A stretch of DNA of 64,000 bases from Dryocosmus kuriphilus (lineage: Eukaryota; Arthropoda; Insecta; Hymenoptera; Cynipidae): positions 77,857,951 to 77,921,950 of the forward strand of contig CM076197.1 of NCBI GenBank assembly GCA_038277395.1. The letters run 5' to 3'. The translations under genes were made by a program, and so were the position numbers. This document shows positions 11,132 through 22,559 of the stretch, piece after piece (positions within the stretch are counted from its first letter, which is position 1; the number at the start of each line of letters is the position of its first letter). The notes beneath the pieces are model-generated. The model ran no database searches and was not told the origin of the DNA. It worked only from the letters and a program-made list of their open reading frames with translations.

Positions 11132-14100
11132 TAAATCTTAAAATTGATGACGTCTGAAATTAATCCCTTCGTAAACTGAATTGATGAAAATTATAGTATT
11201 TAAAATTAATATATTTATAAGTATTTGAGTCTAGTACTTAATACTTGATTAAAAACGAAGTTTGTTCCATTTAAATTCCTCAAAATAGAGAGTAGTGCAA
11301 ATTAAAAAGCGAACAAAAAACTTTACAGGACGTGTATATCACTCCATTCGACTTTCATCTTTTCGAAATTTAAATAAATGCGAAGCACGGGAATTTTACT
11401 CGATGCGAGGAGCTCTCATTAATGAGCAAGTACTGCTTGATTTTTTTTCTTCAAATAATTCCGAGGATTATAAAGCAAAACAGTGATTATGAAAAAAAAT
11501 TCCACTCGTATTCGATGAGCACATTTTATCTTCTTGTAGAATTTCATAGAAAAATCAGTTTTATTCATTCGAAATAATTAATTTTTGCCTTTAGAAAAAC
11601 AGCATGAGAAATAAACAGAGTAATCAAATATTTGAAGTCCAATATACTTCTTCATCTAAAATGTAGTAATACCATATTCTCGAAAGGGAAAATTTCAAGA
11701 AATTCTCTTACAATAAGTACCATCTACTTTAAAAATGGAATAAGAAAAATCCTCGGAAAATTGATCTCTGGGAGAAAAATATTTGTTCTCCAACGACTCG
11801 GAACACAATGTAACGATCCCGGTTCGCAATTTTCACTCGAGTCAATTTTCCTTCTCGTTCGCTATTTATTCGCTACCAGGGAGCTGTGGGACTAAAGGTG
11901 GGGGAGTCGGGCGAGTTGCGTTTGATCTTTGTATTTTCAGCTGCAACTGAATAACGACAATTACTCTCAGTAACGTGAATACGACACATACATACACACT
12001 TCTCCTGTGTTTTCTTTTTTCTGTTATCCCACCACATATACGAGCACGTGTCGCGAAACCTCCCCTCGTTAACGTAACGAGCATCGAGTGAGTATGTACA
12101 ATATTGTACTCGTACATACATGCAACCCTTTTTTTGTCGCCCCACGAGTGCCAAAAAACCCCATGGTAAAACGAAAATAGTTTTCGTGCAGTAGAAAGCA
12201 CAGTAATTCCCAAGCATGAACGTCGACGTAAAGCCGGTCCTAAAGCAAGGAAGACTCTTGCTCGACTATTTCCAATTATTATCTAAACCCCCATAAGTGG
12301 ATGCGATCTCCTGTTTAGTGGATTAACTTGGAATCATCGTAGGTAGTATTGGTTCAACACAATATTATTGCTGAGGGAAATGGGTATCTAGTATTTGGGG
12401 ACATAATTTTCAAGAGCAAGTGAGCTCTGCTGATAGAAATGTGTGGCGATGAAAAAAGCAGGATATTTTCTGAAAAAACACGACCTTTTGACTCGATAAA
12501 GGAATAGGGAAATATGAAAAAATATACTTCCGCGCAAGTTCTGATATTGAGAGTAAGCTGAACGAATCTCTGAAATAATAGCTTTTGGAAATCATTATCA
12601 TTTTATTGTTATCGGGGCTCTGTTTTTTTAATCTTACTCTCACTGATTCTATTATTGCACTTTGCTAAACTTAAGAAACTTAAACTATAGCTTATAAGTT
12701 TGAAAATTTTAAATTGTAGGGAAGAGCGGGTCCCAAAGTAATAACTCCCCTCTCTTTTCCACCTCTGCAGTTTTCCAAAAAATTGACAAATTAGCACGGT
12801 TCGTGTTCAAAAGCCGCCCTCCTCACAAGTAAATAACTATCACTGTCGTGACATGTATACACAGGATTCGAAATTTCAGTGCTTCAATACAAAGTAAATT
12901 TTTCGTTATATTTTATTATTGTGATAAAATAGTAAAATATTCAGGTACTTAATTAAATCCAAGAGTAATTTTATACTTCGCAGGTCTAGTTTTTACTTTT
13001 GACCCCACTGTATGTTACAACTGGCCCAAGCTCGGTGTCGAAAGTAACAAAAATCTTCTCTTGAAAAATTTCAAATAGCTTCCACATGCTTTTGAGTAAA
13101 AAGAAGTACCATAACCAGAATTATTATAGAATATAAACTAAGCTACTTGTCTGCATAATAAGTTTTTCTCGACACTTATTAAGATTGGCACAATGACCAC
13201 AAATGTCAAAAGTGTTACGGCTCTCCCCTATATTTAAAAAAAATCTTTTCTTTGGTACTGTGTCAAGAATTGACAGACTTATATTGACTTGTACTACTTG
13301 GGATGCATTTTGACTAACTTAATAGAACTTATACTATGTGGTCTATAGCTTCAGGGTGACCACATCTTCATTACTGGAAATTTTTAAAATTTTCAGTTTT
13401 AGTAAAAAAAACCCCACGTAATCACTTCAAGCGCTGCAATATGAAATAGGGTGAGATTTCTCGAAATCGTTTTGAAACTCTTTAAAATGACTACATTTCC
13501 GATTTGAAATTTGGCAGTTCTAAATACTCCTAACTTTTGAGTGATTTTTTAAATCTGAATTATAAAAATGTTAATTTGAAGGCTTGATCTGCTAAAATTC
13601 TATTTTGAAGTCTCTATATTTTTAGTTTTGTAATTTGGAATGATAAAAATTTGAAAAATATACAATTTGGAATATTTATTTCAAGGTTGCCAACGAGACA
13701 TTTTCTCACCTTTGCTCGCTTTTTTAAATTCACTTTTAGTCTTTTTTTCAAAATACGTTTTGAATTGAAGATATAAATTGAATTACGTTTCAATTCAAAG
13801 TGCTTAGGATTAAATAGTTCTTATGCATATTGAAATATACGAAATTGTTTGATTTTAAACTACCAATTTAACGAAATTTTATAATTTTTGGAAATAAAGA
13901 CCTTAATTGTTGAAGAAATTGAGGTTTGAAGCCTTCAATAATTAAATTATTAAGATTTTGAAATTGAGAGCTTTTTTAGAACTTTTTAAAATAAAAATTT
14001 AATCGGTTTAGAAAAAAAAGAGCTTTCAATTGAAAGTGATGACAAATTTGAAATTGAAAAATTAAAAATTTAAACCATTCAAAGTTACAGCATTAAAAAC

Positions 14101-15080
14101 GAGAGCCACGTAATAGTTTATTATTTCAGAACAGTCAATCAGATTTTCAGAATTACTTATTACAATCCTTTATAGATAATTAATTTAATTTAAAAAGTTC
14201 GAAATTAAATAATTTAAGATTGACAAATAATTAAGGAAATTTTTAATTGAAAGTCTTAATACTTAAAATATTTTCAGAACTTCTTTTTTGAATGGTCGAA
14301 TTTTTATTGCACTGAACGAAAAATTGTTCACTGTTTTACGCTTTAATTTTTAAAAAACTCGGTTTGAAAATGTTCCATGTAAAAATTTTCTTTTTGGTGT
14401 CCTTGAAATATAAGTCATTCCATCATATGGTTTCTGCTTTGGAATTTTAATTTTTTAATCTCTTTCATTTGGAGATTTCATAATTTTGAATGTTTCAAAC
14501 TTGAATTTATTTCACTTTTGAAGGGGACTGCTTCGACAATGTACACTGTACAGTTTAGAATGATTAATATTCCAATGAGGAGTTAGCAAACAAAACATGA
14601 AAACAACTTTTTGAAAAAAGTGGAGATAATTTCTGTTTCTGTATCTTTGGACTATCCTGATTTCAATTGTCAAATTTTAGTTGTCAAGAAAATTTTCTTC
14701 CTCGAATTCATATATATACCTATTTCGTATGCAGAATCGACCGTATTGAACAGTAAATTATTACAGAACACATTTATACCTATAGTAAGAAAGCAATTTT
14801 TAAATCGAACGTGTATAGGAATTTTAAAAAGTCTGCGGGAATTGTACGGGAAATGTAGTCCACTGGATACCCTGAATGTTAATACTTGAAGCAGAAAAAT
14901 AAATATTTTTCGTGGAAAAGATGACCCAGTACTACCAACATTTTTGACAAAATTTTCTTGAAGTTTAAGAATGACAAATCGCACCATTTGAAATAGCACG
15001 ATTTTCTAACTAAAATTGCACATTTAAATAAAGAAGATTAAAAAATTATCCAAATCAAAAATACCAAAATATACCCTATC
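11132..15080. other. 4-kb stretch without recognised gene
   Basis: 11790-12250 is the least AT-rich part; two overlapping minus-strand frames of about 115 codons there have no recognisable domain and may be host non-coding DNA. From about 13440 to 14580 the sequence is strongly AT-rich with endlessly varied ttgaaattt/aaatttcaa words, resembling the stretch at 36240-37600; I see no fixed repeat unit. No tRNA or transposon ends were found. Confidence 0.45.
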
Positions 15081-15084
15081 TCAA

Positions 15085-15738
15085 ATCTTTTTGAAATTGG
15101 GTAGAGGCTTCCGCAACTGTGGAACTCAAAGTAAGTCGAAAAAAATGATAGAAAAATTTTGTAAGGACTTTCAAAAGGGCATGAACAATCCACCAATATT
15201 AGATCAGCAGGATTTCAGGAACAAAGTCCTACATTTTCCCAAAAGCTTTGTTGATAAACAGGGTTTACACATTAGCGTTTTTTATCATAAGATTGCTAAA
15301 TGCCTCTTGACAACTAAATACTTTCTTTAAAAAAACCCGGATCTGATTTGTATGAATGCTGACAAAGGTAACATCAGCGTTTGCATGAAGGAATCGGAAT
15401 ATGTGGGGGACATGGAATGCTTGATTTCTGATGAAGAGAAATTTGAAATAATAAATGAAAATCCAATTAAAAATTTTAAAAATAGTGCTTTTTGATTGCT
15501 GAATAATTGCAGATTGTCTGGGCTTCTGGGGAAAAACATTAGATGGACATTTAGGATTCGGTTCTTGCTAGATGCTATGGTTTGAGGAAAGTTCATAAGG
15601 AGAATCATCCTTTAAGATAATTGTTTCGACCATTAACACTCCTACTAAATTTTTAAAACAAAATTTCAATTTGATTATCCAAGACTCCATTGACGTTTCA
15701 AATTATAGCATAAAGAATAGTTGGGATTCTCGCAAATT
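15085..15738 (+). pseudogene. PLE1 part 1: N-terminal RT region
   Basis: The reading begins around LGRGFRNCG, equivalent to the conserved LGLGGKFGKP of PLE2, and contains NPDLICMNADKGNISVCM, the counterpart of the RADKG block. Stops interrupt it at 15328-15330 and 15493-15495, and frame slips follow. It ends at the TA where the Tc1 element is inserted. No 5' portion upstream of 15085 is recognisable, so the copy was probably 5'-truncated on insertion. Confidence 0.78.
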
Positions 15739-15740
15739 TA

Positions 15741-17006
15741 CAGTCTGTTCCACAAGAAAAAATACGCGTTTTCTCGAAAAGTTTTAAAGAAAACTTTATT
15801 TTTCTTTTTTGGCATGAAAAAACGCTTTAAAAATTAGAGAGCACTTACATTAATAAATGAATCAATCGCCATTATTCTCGATAATGGCCTGGCATCTTAT
15901 GGGCATGCTCTCGACTACTTTTTCAGCATATTCTAAAGATAGAGAGCGCCACACCTCTCTAATTCGTCGAGAGAGCTGCTTGAGGGTGAATACACGCCTT
16001 CCTGCAAGTTTTCTCTTAACGATACTCCACACATTTTCAATCGGATTGGCATCAGGAGATTGTAAAGGCCAGGCCAAGGTGACGACGCCATTTTCAGCTT
16101 TCCAGTTCTTGCAGAGGCGACTGCAATTTTTGGGATCGTTGTCCTCTTGAAGGATCCAAACCTCATTATTGGCTCCAAACATCTTTTTTGCAGACCTCAG
16201 AAGACCATGCTTGTAGATTTTGACCATTTTTTCCACGTTCAGGTTCTCAGTGAACAGCTCTAAACAGCCAAAACCGCGCTGTGAGAAGCATCCCCAAACA
16301 TGGATCTTTACTGGGTGTTTAACAGTTCGCTGGAGGAACCGCTCACCTTTGCCTGACCAGGCACATTTTATTGGAACCCATGCCCAAAGGGATGCTTCAT
16401 CGGAAAAAATCACATTTGACCAATCGCGATCATTATTTTCCATAGCCCATGACAGCCGTTTTTGCACGTGCACTTCTGAGAGCAGGAGTTTATGCCTCGT
16501 GCTACGGTACTGCATGTTTGCCTCAGCTAATCTGCGTCTTATGGTGTTTATACTAATGTCTAATCCCTTCTCCGCTAGCTTAGCCTTAGCTTCGCGCAAC
16601 CGTAGAGTGGGGTTGCGCTTGAATAGTGCGATGATCCCCTTATCCTCCTTGCTGGACGTTGCTCGCGTTTCTCCTTTTCCTGGAAGATCGTCAACAGCTT
16701 TTGTGTCCCTATACCGCTCCACCCACTTTTGCACGAAGTACTTAGACTTTTTAAGCACTTTAGCAGCAGCTGAGTATGAAAGTTTTGGTCCGTGTGCATT
16801 GCTGCACAAAAACACAGCTTCGAACCGTTTAGAGTATACTGCACTCATTGCGCAAACTTGCTCACTATCCGACACTTCGAATGAGACTGAACCATATCGG
16901 CAGTTCCGCTCTTGCGCTTGAAACGCACAGTCAGACCAAAAAAGAAACGAACAAAAATCTTAAAAACTTTTCGAGAAAACGCGTATTCTTTCTTGTGGAA
17001 CAGACA
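15741..17006 (-). mobile_element. Tc1-type DNA transposon, 1266 bp, near-complete
   Basis: Left end cagtctgttccacaagaaa (15741) and right end inverse tttcttgtggaacagaca (17006) form inverted repeats of about 45 bp, flanked by TA (15739-15740 and 17007-17008), the Tc1/mariner target duplication. The outermost bases of the right end differ slightly from the left (gaca against gactg in the second copy at 45772-47019). The element carries one uninterrupted transposase gene on the minus strand. It lies inside the PLE1 coding region, so it is younger than PLE1. Confidence 0.92.
15862..16875 (-). CDS. Tc1-type transposase, DD34E, open reading frame
   Basis: A 337-residue protein of the usual Tc1 length (about 340). 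Residues 1-125 hold paired helix-turn-helix DNA-binding regions (SYSAAAKVLKKSKYFVQKWVERY, then TLRLREAKAKLAEKGLDISINTIRRRL). The catalytic triad is seen at D159 (VIFSDEAS), D245 (LQEDNDPKN) and E280 (SPDANPIENVW), with 34 residues between the last two, giving DD34E. WGCFS is at 194-198. The enzyme would bind the inverted ends and move the element in the nucleus. The ORF can start at residue 1 or at Met10 (MSAVYSKRF, 16848); the second aligns better with the related copy. No stop or frameshift is present, so it may be active or only recently silenced. Confidence 0.93.
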   Translation of the reverse strand: MSDSEQVCAMSAVYSKRFEAVFLCSNAHGPKLSYSAAAKVLKKSKYFVQKWVERYRDTKAVDDLPGKGETRATSSKEDKGIIALFKRNPTLRLREAKAKLAEKGLDISINTIRRRLAEANMQYRSTRHKLLLSEVHVQKRLSWAMENNDRDWSNVIFSDEASLWAWVPIKCAWSGKGERFLQRTVKHPVKIHVWGCFSQRGFGCLELFTENLNVEKMVKIYKHGLLRSAKKMFGANNEVWILQEDNDPKNCSRLCKNWKAENGVVTLAWPLQSPDANPIENVWSIVKRKLAGRRVFTLKQLSRRIREVWRSLSLEYAEKVVESMPIRCQAIIENNGD

Positions 17007-17008
17007 TA

Positions 17009-17668
17009 AAAAAAGGTTCCGGACGACTGTGTCATGATTTCTTTGGATGTTGTGACAATACTTCCACACATACTTTGGGATTTAGTTAAAATAACTATTG
17101 TTAATAGATGGGATAAAATTAAAATGGACACTCGATTGGATCAAAAACAGTTTCTAAAGGGGATAGATTTTATTATGGATTCCATTTATTTTAAATTCAA
17201 TGGAGTCTTTTATAAACAAAAGTTTGGTACTCCCGTAAGTTCTGTCATTTCTCTGATTTTGGCAGAAATTGTAATGCAGGATTTGGAGAATTTCGCTTTC
17301 CAAAAGTTGGATTTTGATGTTCGTTTTTACTCTCGTCATGTAGATGATACCTTTTTGTGCATTCCTTTAAATAAGTTAGAGATAGTGGTTGAGGCCTTTA
17401 AAAGTTTTCATCCGAAACTTGAACTCACTTGTGAGATCGAGCAAAATAACAAAATTAGTTTTTTTGACTCAGACTTAACAAGACTTCCAGATGAAAGTAT
17501 TATTATTAACTGGTCTAGAAAAAGTACATATTCTGGTAGAATTTTGAACTTTTTTCTGACCATGCTATATAAAATAAAATTGCGGTAATTAAGGGGTTGG
17601 TTGATAGAGCTATGGGTTTTTCTCACGAGTCTTTTCAGACACAGAATTTTAACACAGGAAGACATTGC
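17009..17668 (+). pseudogene. PLE1 part 2: RT palm and thumb
   Basis: The protein resumes at VMISLDVVTILPHI, the RT block with the first catalytic aspartate. It continues through KFGTPVSSVISLILAEIV (equivalent to FGAPMGSPLSP in PLE2, with the glycine-serine pair altered) and FYSRHVDDTFLCIP, where the usual YVDD has become HVDD. NWSRKSTYSGRILNFF marks the end of the palm. Near 17588 the frame breaks; the match continues in another frame to the RTE insertion point. The changes at two core RT motifs show the copy is inactive. Confidence 0.85.
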
Positions 17669-17678
17669 TTTTGAATCA
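17669..17678 (+). repeat. target site duplication of the RTE insertion (left)
   Basis: ttttgaatca, repeated exactly at 21241-21250, brackets the RTE element within PLE1. Confidence 0.85.
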
Positions 17679-17703
17679 TTTTTTTTCCATAGGCAGCCAC
17701 TTA

Positions 17704-17757
17704 ATATAATAATAACAATAATAATAATTATTATTATCATTATTATTATTATGGTGT
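17704..17757. repeat. trinucleotide tail of the RTE element
   Basis: An (ATA/ATT)n tract lies just downstream of the RTE stop codon on the minus strand. Simple 3' repeats are usual in RTE-group elements. Confidence 0.75.
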
Positions 17758-19501
17758 AGCTTTGCGAACTCGGAAGTTCATTGCCTCAGCTACCCAGAAC
17801 CGCCACGCATCTCTATCCTGTGCATCTTCCATCCAGTTTAAATAATCATGTCCTAGCTCTTTTAGATCATCCCTTACGTTTTTCTCCCATCTATTTCTCG
17901 GTCTGCCTAGAGGTTTCTTACTAATCGGTTTCCCTCTCAAAACTTGTGCCACTGTTCTTTCGTTGCCCATCCTTGCAACATGTCCCGCCCAGCTTAATTT
18001 GCGCGCTTTCATTACTCTATTAATATTTACTGACGTCCCTTTTGGGACCATAGATTTTTCGAAGTACTTTATTTTCGAATGCTCTAAACCTGTTCTCCTC
18101 TCCTTTCGTCAGCGCCCACGTTTCTCACACGTTCATGACAACCGGCATTATTATCGTTTTGTAAATTCTTACTTTGATGTTTCTAGATAACGATCGCGAT
18201 TTTAGTAATGTATTTGTTGCATAGTAGCACCGATTGCCAGCGTGCAGCCGCCTGTTGAATTCCGTTTTAATGTTATTGTCGCTATTTATAATAGTCCCGA
18301 GGTATTTAAACTCATTAACTCTTTCAAATTTCATATTTCCGGCCATTAGATCCCCCTCTTCATTGCTTTGTTCTGATCTGTCGACGACCAAATATTTTGT
18401 CTTCGATTCGCTAACTTCCAAACCTATTTCCTTGGCTTTTGTGATTATGATTTCCGCATTTTTAGCTACCGTTTCTCTATCATCCCCGAGTAAGTTGAGA
18501 CCATCTGCATATCCCAGAATTTGTATTATCTCATTGAGGGTAGCACCGGACGGATTCATTTGTACTTCTCTGACCACGTATTCTAAAACTAAGTTGAAAA
18601 GGATGCACGAAAGCGCATCGCCCTGTTTCAGGCCATCGCGGATCAAAAACTCTTCAGATAAACTTCCGTTTACGCGTACTCTATCCCTGCTGCCGCTTAA
18701 GCAAACTTCGATATGTCTAACCAATTTCCTTGGTACACCCAGGAACTCCAGAATCCAGTACATTCCTGCGCGTATAATAGAGTCGTAAGCTTTTTTGAGG
18801 TCGACAAATAGCTGATGTATTGCCTCATTAGATTCACATTTCTTTTCTAACAGTTTTCTAATTGTAAACATTTGATCGCTTGTAGACAGATTTCGGCGGA
18901 ATCCACAATGGTAATCCCCAATGATTTCCTCAGCAAAAGGCGTTAGTCTACTTAAGATTACATTGGTCAGGAGCTTGTAGCACGAAGGCACAAGTGAAAT
19001 TCCCCGATAATTGTTACAGTTTGTTTTATCGCCTTTTTTAAAAATGGGTATAATAATAGGGGTATTCCATTCCTCCGGTATGCGTTCTGTTTTCCAGATT
19101 GCGCGTATTAATTTACAAATTTGGCTTGTGAGGCGAGGGCCCCCATTTCTTACCAGTTCTGACGGTAGGTCGTCAAAGCCCGCGATTTTGTTATTTTTCC
19201 ACTTTTTTATGGTCATTTCTGTTTCTTTATCAGTAGGCTCATCAACTAATAGATCAGCAGTATGCATTTCAACGAGATTAACTTTAACAGGGTCTTCGCG
19301 TACGTTCAATAGCTTATCAAAATAGTTTTTCCATAAATTTAGTCTTTCTGTTGCATCAGCTACTAGATTGCCATTTTCGTCCCTCATTACTTTCGTTCTA
19401 CTTTGAAAGCCTTCCCTTATAAAATTGATACCCCTGTACATCTCACGCGGGTTATTTTGCTTATTATGCGTGTCTATTGCTAGTATTTTATTCTTTTCCA
19501 C
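17749..19501 (-). pseudogene. RTE reverse transcriptase and C-terminal domain
   Basis: A 458-codon open segment (18125-19501) runs through the RT domain: PIIIPIFKKGDKTNCNNYRGISL, GFRRNLSTSDQMFTIRKLLEKK, LFVDLKKAYDSI, LKQGDALSCILFNLVLE, then GYADGLNLLGDD. The invariant YADD box reads YADG because of one base change (codon 18500-18502), removing a catalytic aspartate. After a frameshift near 18120 the C-terminal part RKLSWAGHVARMGNERTVAQVLRGKP...PLGRPRNRWEKNVRDDL ends at 17749. This tail is typical of RTE-type and related elements. The enzyme would copy element RNA at nicked target DNA; this copy could not. Confidence 0.9.
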
Positions 19502-19581
19502 CCTCTCTTCTTGGATCTGTAAAACCTATTTGTACTTTTACTAATCTCGAGATACTTCTTATGTGTTTGATCGCACTTATT

Positions 19582-20681
19582 TCATAAACTAATTTCTTTG
19601 GTCTTCGTTCGCTTTTTAAACCATAGTTTGCATGCACTCTTCGTCGAACCACGGGTTTGCTGTTGGTTACTTTCTTTAAACCTATAAGTACTTTTGGCGG
19701 CTGTCTTTATCGCCTCTTTCATACTGCCCCACAGGGTTTCCGGGTCCTCCTCGCAATTATCGCTATCGTCTCCCTGTTTTTGAAGAGCGTCGAAACTATT
19801 AGAAATCTTTACTTGATAATTCAATATTTCTGTTGGCATTTTAAGGTTATCTATATTGAAACGTACTGCTGGCTCTGGAGGGCTAGTTTTCTTATTTAAC
19901 GCTAGTCTAGATCTTAGATTCACTATCACGAGAAAGTGGTCTGAATTTAAATCCGCTACCCTGTACGATCTTACATCGAGAATGTTTGTATGACGTCTTC
20001 TGTCAATTAAAATGTGATCAATCTGATTGTGAGTAATACCATCTGGTGATGTCCAGGTGACCTTATGTATATTTTTATGCTTGAAATATGTGCTTTTGAC
20101 AACGAGGTTCTTTCAAGCTGCAAAGTTTATTACTCTAGTCCCATTATCATTACTGAAGTCATGCAAGCTTTCTGACCCTATTGTAGGCCTATACATCGGT
20201 TCTTTTCCAATTTTCGCGTTAAAGTCTTCCAATACTATTTTTGCGTCAAACTTCGAGAACTTGTCAAAACTTTTTCGATTGTTTCATAAAAGAGATCTTT
20301 ACTACCTTCGTCTTTGTTCTCGGTAGGTCAGTGAACGTTAATTAGCACTTGTTTGCAGAAATTACCCTTTAGTACAATATATGATAACCAGTTGTTAATG
20401 AATTGCATATCGATAACCGCTTACGAAATTCGTTTATTAATAAGAAACCCGGTCCCCAGTTTGCGCCCTTTAGCTCCCCCATAGTGAAAAGTGTAGTTAT
20501 CCTTCGAGATTGATGCATACTCGCCAGGCCAGCAGGTTTCTTGAAGTGCTATTATGTCAATATCGTATCTCTTTGCTATTTCAATGAATTCGCTAAATCC
20601 GCCAGTATTTAGAATACGCGCGTTCAGAGTTCCCACCTTAAGATATTTTATTGTAGTTGTTCGTTTTTGGAAGTTAGCCAT
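19582..20681 (-). pseudogene. RTE APE-type endonuclease region, frameshifted
   Basis: The reading starts at ATG 20681 (MANFQKRTT). LKVGTLNARILNTGG and DIDIIALQETCWPGEY are the first APE endonuclease motifs, equivalent to the N and E residues that bind metal. The frame breaks near 20420. Translations in other frames keep NVH.PTENKDEGSKDLFYE and related blocks, and 19582-19929 holds the DHF-IVNLRSRLAL end of the domain plus the linker to the RT. Similar proteins are often annotated craniofacial-development-protein-2-like. The endonuclease would nick target DNA; this copy is broken. Confidence 0.83.
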
Positions 20682-20689
20682 AATAGTTA

Positions 20690-21240
20690 TAAGAAAGTCC
20701 GCACGTTAGGGATCCTGTCCCGATCGCAGGTGAGTCCGCCCTCCCAGGAGTGATAACCCCCATACCTCCCTAGGTCTAAGTATGGGAGCTTTCCGACTTT
20801 GACAAGGACCGTGTCAACTTGTCGTCAGACACATTACGGTTTCTTCCTCGTACCCTAACTTCCCCCTGCAAGAGAGTGCGCTACACTGGCATCAATATCA
20901 CGTTGACCCTACAGGCGAATCATTCCACACATCCCTTGCGGGCAGTGTTATCGCTATGGTGTCCAATGGGGCAGCAGGATTTTCCCCTTACAAGATTCTT
21001 AGTTTTGGTTCGGGTAGTGTTTCTAGGCGGCTACGCGCTGAGCCTCGGCTTGGTAGAACCCACCTATTGCGTATGGACGCGAACGGGTGAATCCCCCCAA
21101 ACTGGTTCCTATCGGCTGTCCGCGACTGCTTATTCTTGTATTCGCAGTTAACCTCAGAAGCTGTTCAACCTCAGGGACCGTTCCTCTATCCGAAACCTGG
21201 GACGCGCTGCGTAATGTTGACAGGAACCCACCGAGCAGGT
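20690..21240 (-). promoter_or_regulatory. RTE 5' leader (likely internal promoter region)
   Basis: About 550 bp between the element's 5' end and its start codon. It is clearly richer in GC than the surroundings. Non-LTR retrotransposons usually carry an internal promoter in this position. The proximal 290 bp reappear at 4095-4385 ahead of a different protein. Confidence 0.6.
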
Positions 21241-21250
21241 TTTTGAATCA
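21241..21250 (+). repeat. target site duplication of the RTE insertion (right)
   Basis: Exact copy of 17669-17678. Confidence 0.85.
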
Positions 21251-21841
21251 CTACCCACAAAATTTGATTGATCAATATATAAAAATTAGAATTGACCAAA
21301 TTAAATCAAACATAAGAATTTTTTATTTTCTGATACTCCACAATAAGAGGGAGAGTTTAGTTCTTCTAACACCTTTGTTCTTCCATACTATGGTCAAATT
21401 TCTAAAACTATTCAATTTATGCTGAGAAAATTCAAGATCTATACAATTTTTCGAATTCCTTTTAAAATGGACTCATTTAAAACTTTTGGTAAAGATCCTT
21501 CAGAAAAGTTTAAATAGGGTGGGATAGTTTATAAAATAATTTGCAAGAAGTGTGGAATGACTTATGTGGGACAGACCGGTAGACTTTTTAATACTAGGAT
21601 AGAGGAACATAAGAATGATGTACGTTTGAAACGTTCTTATCACAGTTTTCTTGCTAGACATACTAAGGAATGTGCCGAATGTTCTTTTGATTGGGTAGGT
21701 GTTCAGATTTTGCATTATGAGAATGATAAGAGTAAGAGAGAATTCATGGAAATGCTCTATATTAAAAAACAGAAGGAGTTATCTATAAATTTAAAGACTG
21801 ATTTAGATAAATTAAATGGTTGTTTTTTTGGGTATGATTGA
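21251..21841 (+). pseudogene. PLE1 part 3: thumb remnant and GIY-YIG endonuclease
   Basis: NHYPQNLIDQYIKIRIDQIK continues the PLE protein after the RTE insertion. After a degraded connector, IVYKIICKKCGMTYVGQTGRLFNTRIEEHKND supplies the GIY-YIG core in variant form (VYKI and YVGQT), followed by a histidine-cysteine segment HTKECAECSFDW and ending at the stop near 21839. GIY-YIG domains in Penelope-like elements nick target DNA. The endonuclease part alone is open for 94 codons. Confidence 0.82.
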
Positions 21842-22320
21842 TTACATTTAGAGTTTAAATTCCATGAATTCTTTTCTTTTCTCTTTAGTTTTCTGTATAT
21901 TAATTTGCTTTTATATTGGTGGTTTTTATTTCTGGGTCAATACGTGCTTGTTTTCCTACCTTTTCAGGTATAAGGTTTATTAGTGTGTCTATTATTTTCT
22001 TATTACTGAGTCAGGTCTCAAAGGTGGAACATCGTGGCGACCGCACAGAGCTGGCTGGGTGATATTATTTTTAATTATAATTTATTTTTTGCCTTGATAA
22101 GGGCGCTGCATGAGCGCCAAAACTTTGGCTGCATGGTTTTTAACTGGTTTTTGTTTGATTTTTTAAACAAAGTAAAAACCAAAGGAGACGAGGGAAAGAA
22201 AGACAAGGAAAGGGATTTGGTTGGTTGTCTTCTCTTTCCCCTCCCTTTTTTTTGTTTTTCTTGTTTAAATTTTGTTGGAAGCTTTTTCAAGCATCTATAA
22301 TTTGAATAATTTAAAAATTT
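21842..22320. other. PLE1 3' flank; no clear ribozyme
   Basis: This would be the PLE1 3' region. A degenerate ctgagtcaggtctcaaaggtgg stretch near 22005 is too poor to call a hammerhead. At 22240-22290 an inverted copy of the 8800-8860 segment (gcttccaacaaaatttaaac) occurs. Confidence 0.45.
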
Positions 22321-22559
22321 TAAATAAGATAAATTTGAAAACGGTCGAAATAGAATTTAGAACAATCTAATTTTAAGCGCTGAAAATAAAATAATTACTA
22401 AAACATTATAATCTGGAAGAGTTCAATGATAATAAACTTTCAATTTCAGTACTTTCAAATTGACACATCAAAATTTGACAGTAAACAGTTGGAAGTATTA
22501 AAAAATATATATTTTTCGCCATGACTTACTCAAAAATGAATAAATTCAAATTTTTTGCG

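Larger units (their letters stand above)
17679..21240 (-). mobile_element. RTE-type non-LTR retrotransposon, near full length (3.56 kb)
   Basis: The element is on the minus strand with its 5' end at 21240 (acctgctcggtgggttcc) and 3' end at 17679. The order is a leader of about 550 bp, an APE-type endonuclease region, a reverse transcriptase, a C-terminal HVARM-type domain, then a tail of ATT/ATG trinucleotide repeats (17704-17757) and a short A run. The exact 10-bp flanking duplication ttttgaatca shows target-primed insertion into PLE1. The endonuclease is frameshifted and the RT active site altered, so it cannot move by itself. Confidence 0.9.
15085..21841 (+). mobile_element. Penelope-like element PLE1, split by two later insertions
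   Basis: Three segments (15085-15738, 17009-17668 and 21251-21841) together follow the order of a Penelope-like protein: N-terminal RT region, RT fingers and palm, thumb, then GIY-YIG endonuclease. The first break is a Tc1 element flanked by TA. The second is an RTE retrotransposon flanked by ttttgaatca. Removing the insertions makes the protein similarity continuous across both junctions (NHYPQNLIDQYIK after the second junction matches NNYPIKFTQKYIK in PLE2). The copy also has its own stops, so it was decaying. Confidence 0.85.

Noticed and set aside
11866..12217. Two overlapping minus-strand frames of about 115 codons
   Set aside because: No domain, no clear splice context, and they overlap each other in different frames; composition alone can explain them.
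16220..16921. 233-codon plus-strand frame
   Set aside because: Fully antisense to the Tc1 transposase.
22000..22030. Possible hammerhead remnant downstream of PLE1
   Set aside because: The ctgagtc...ggtggaac stretch lacks the GA of the first box, a proper stem II and GAAA.
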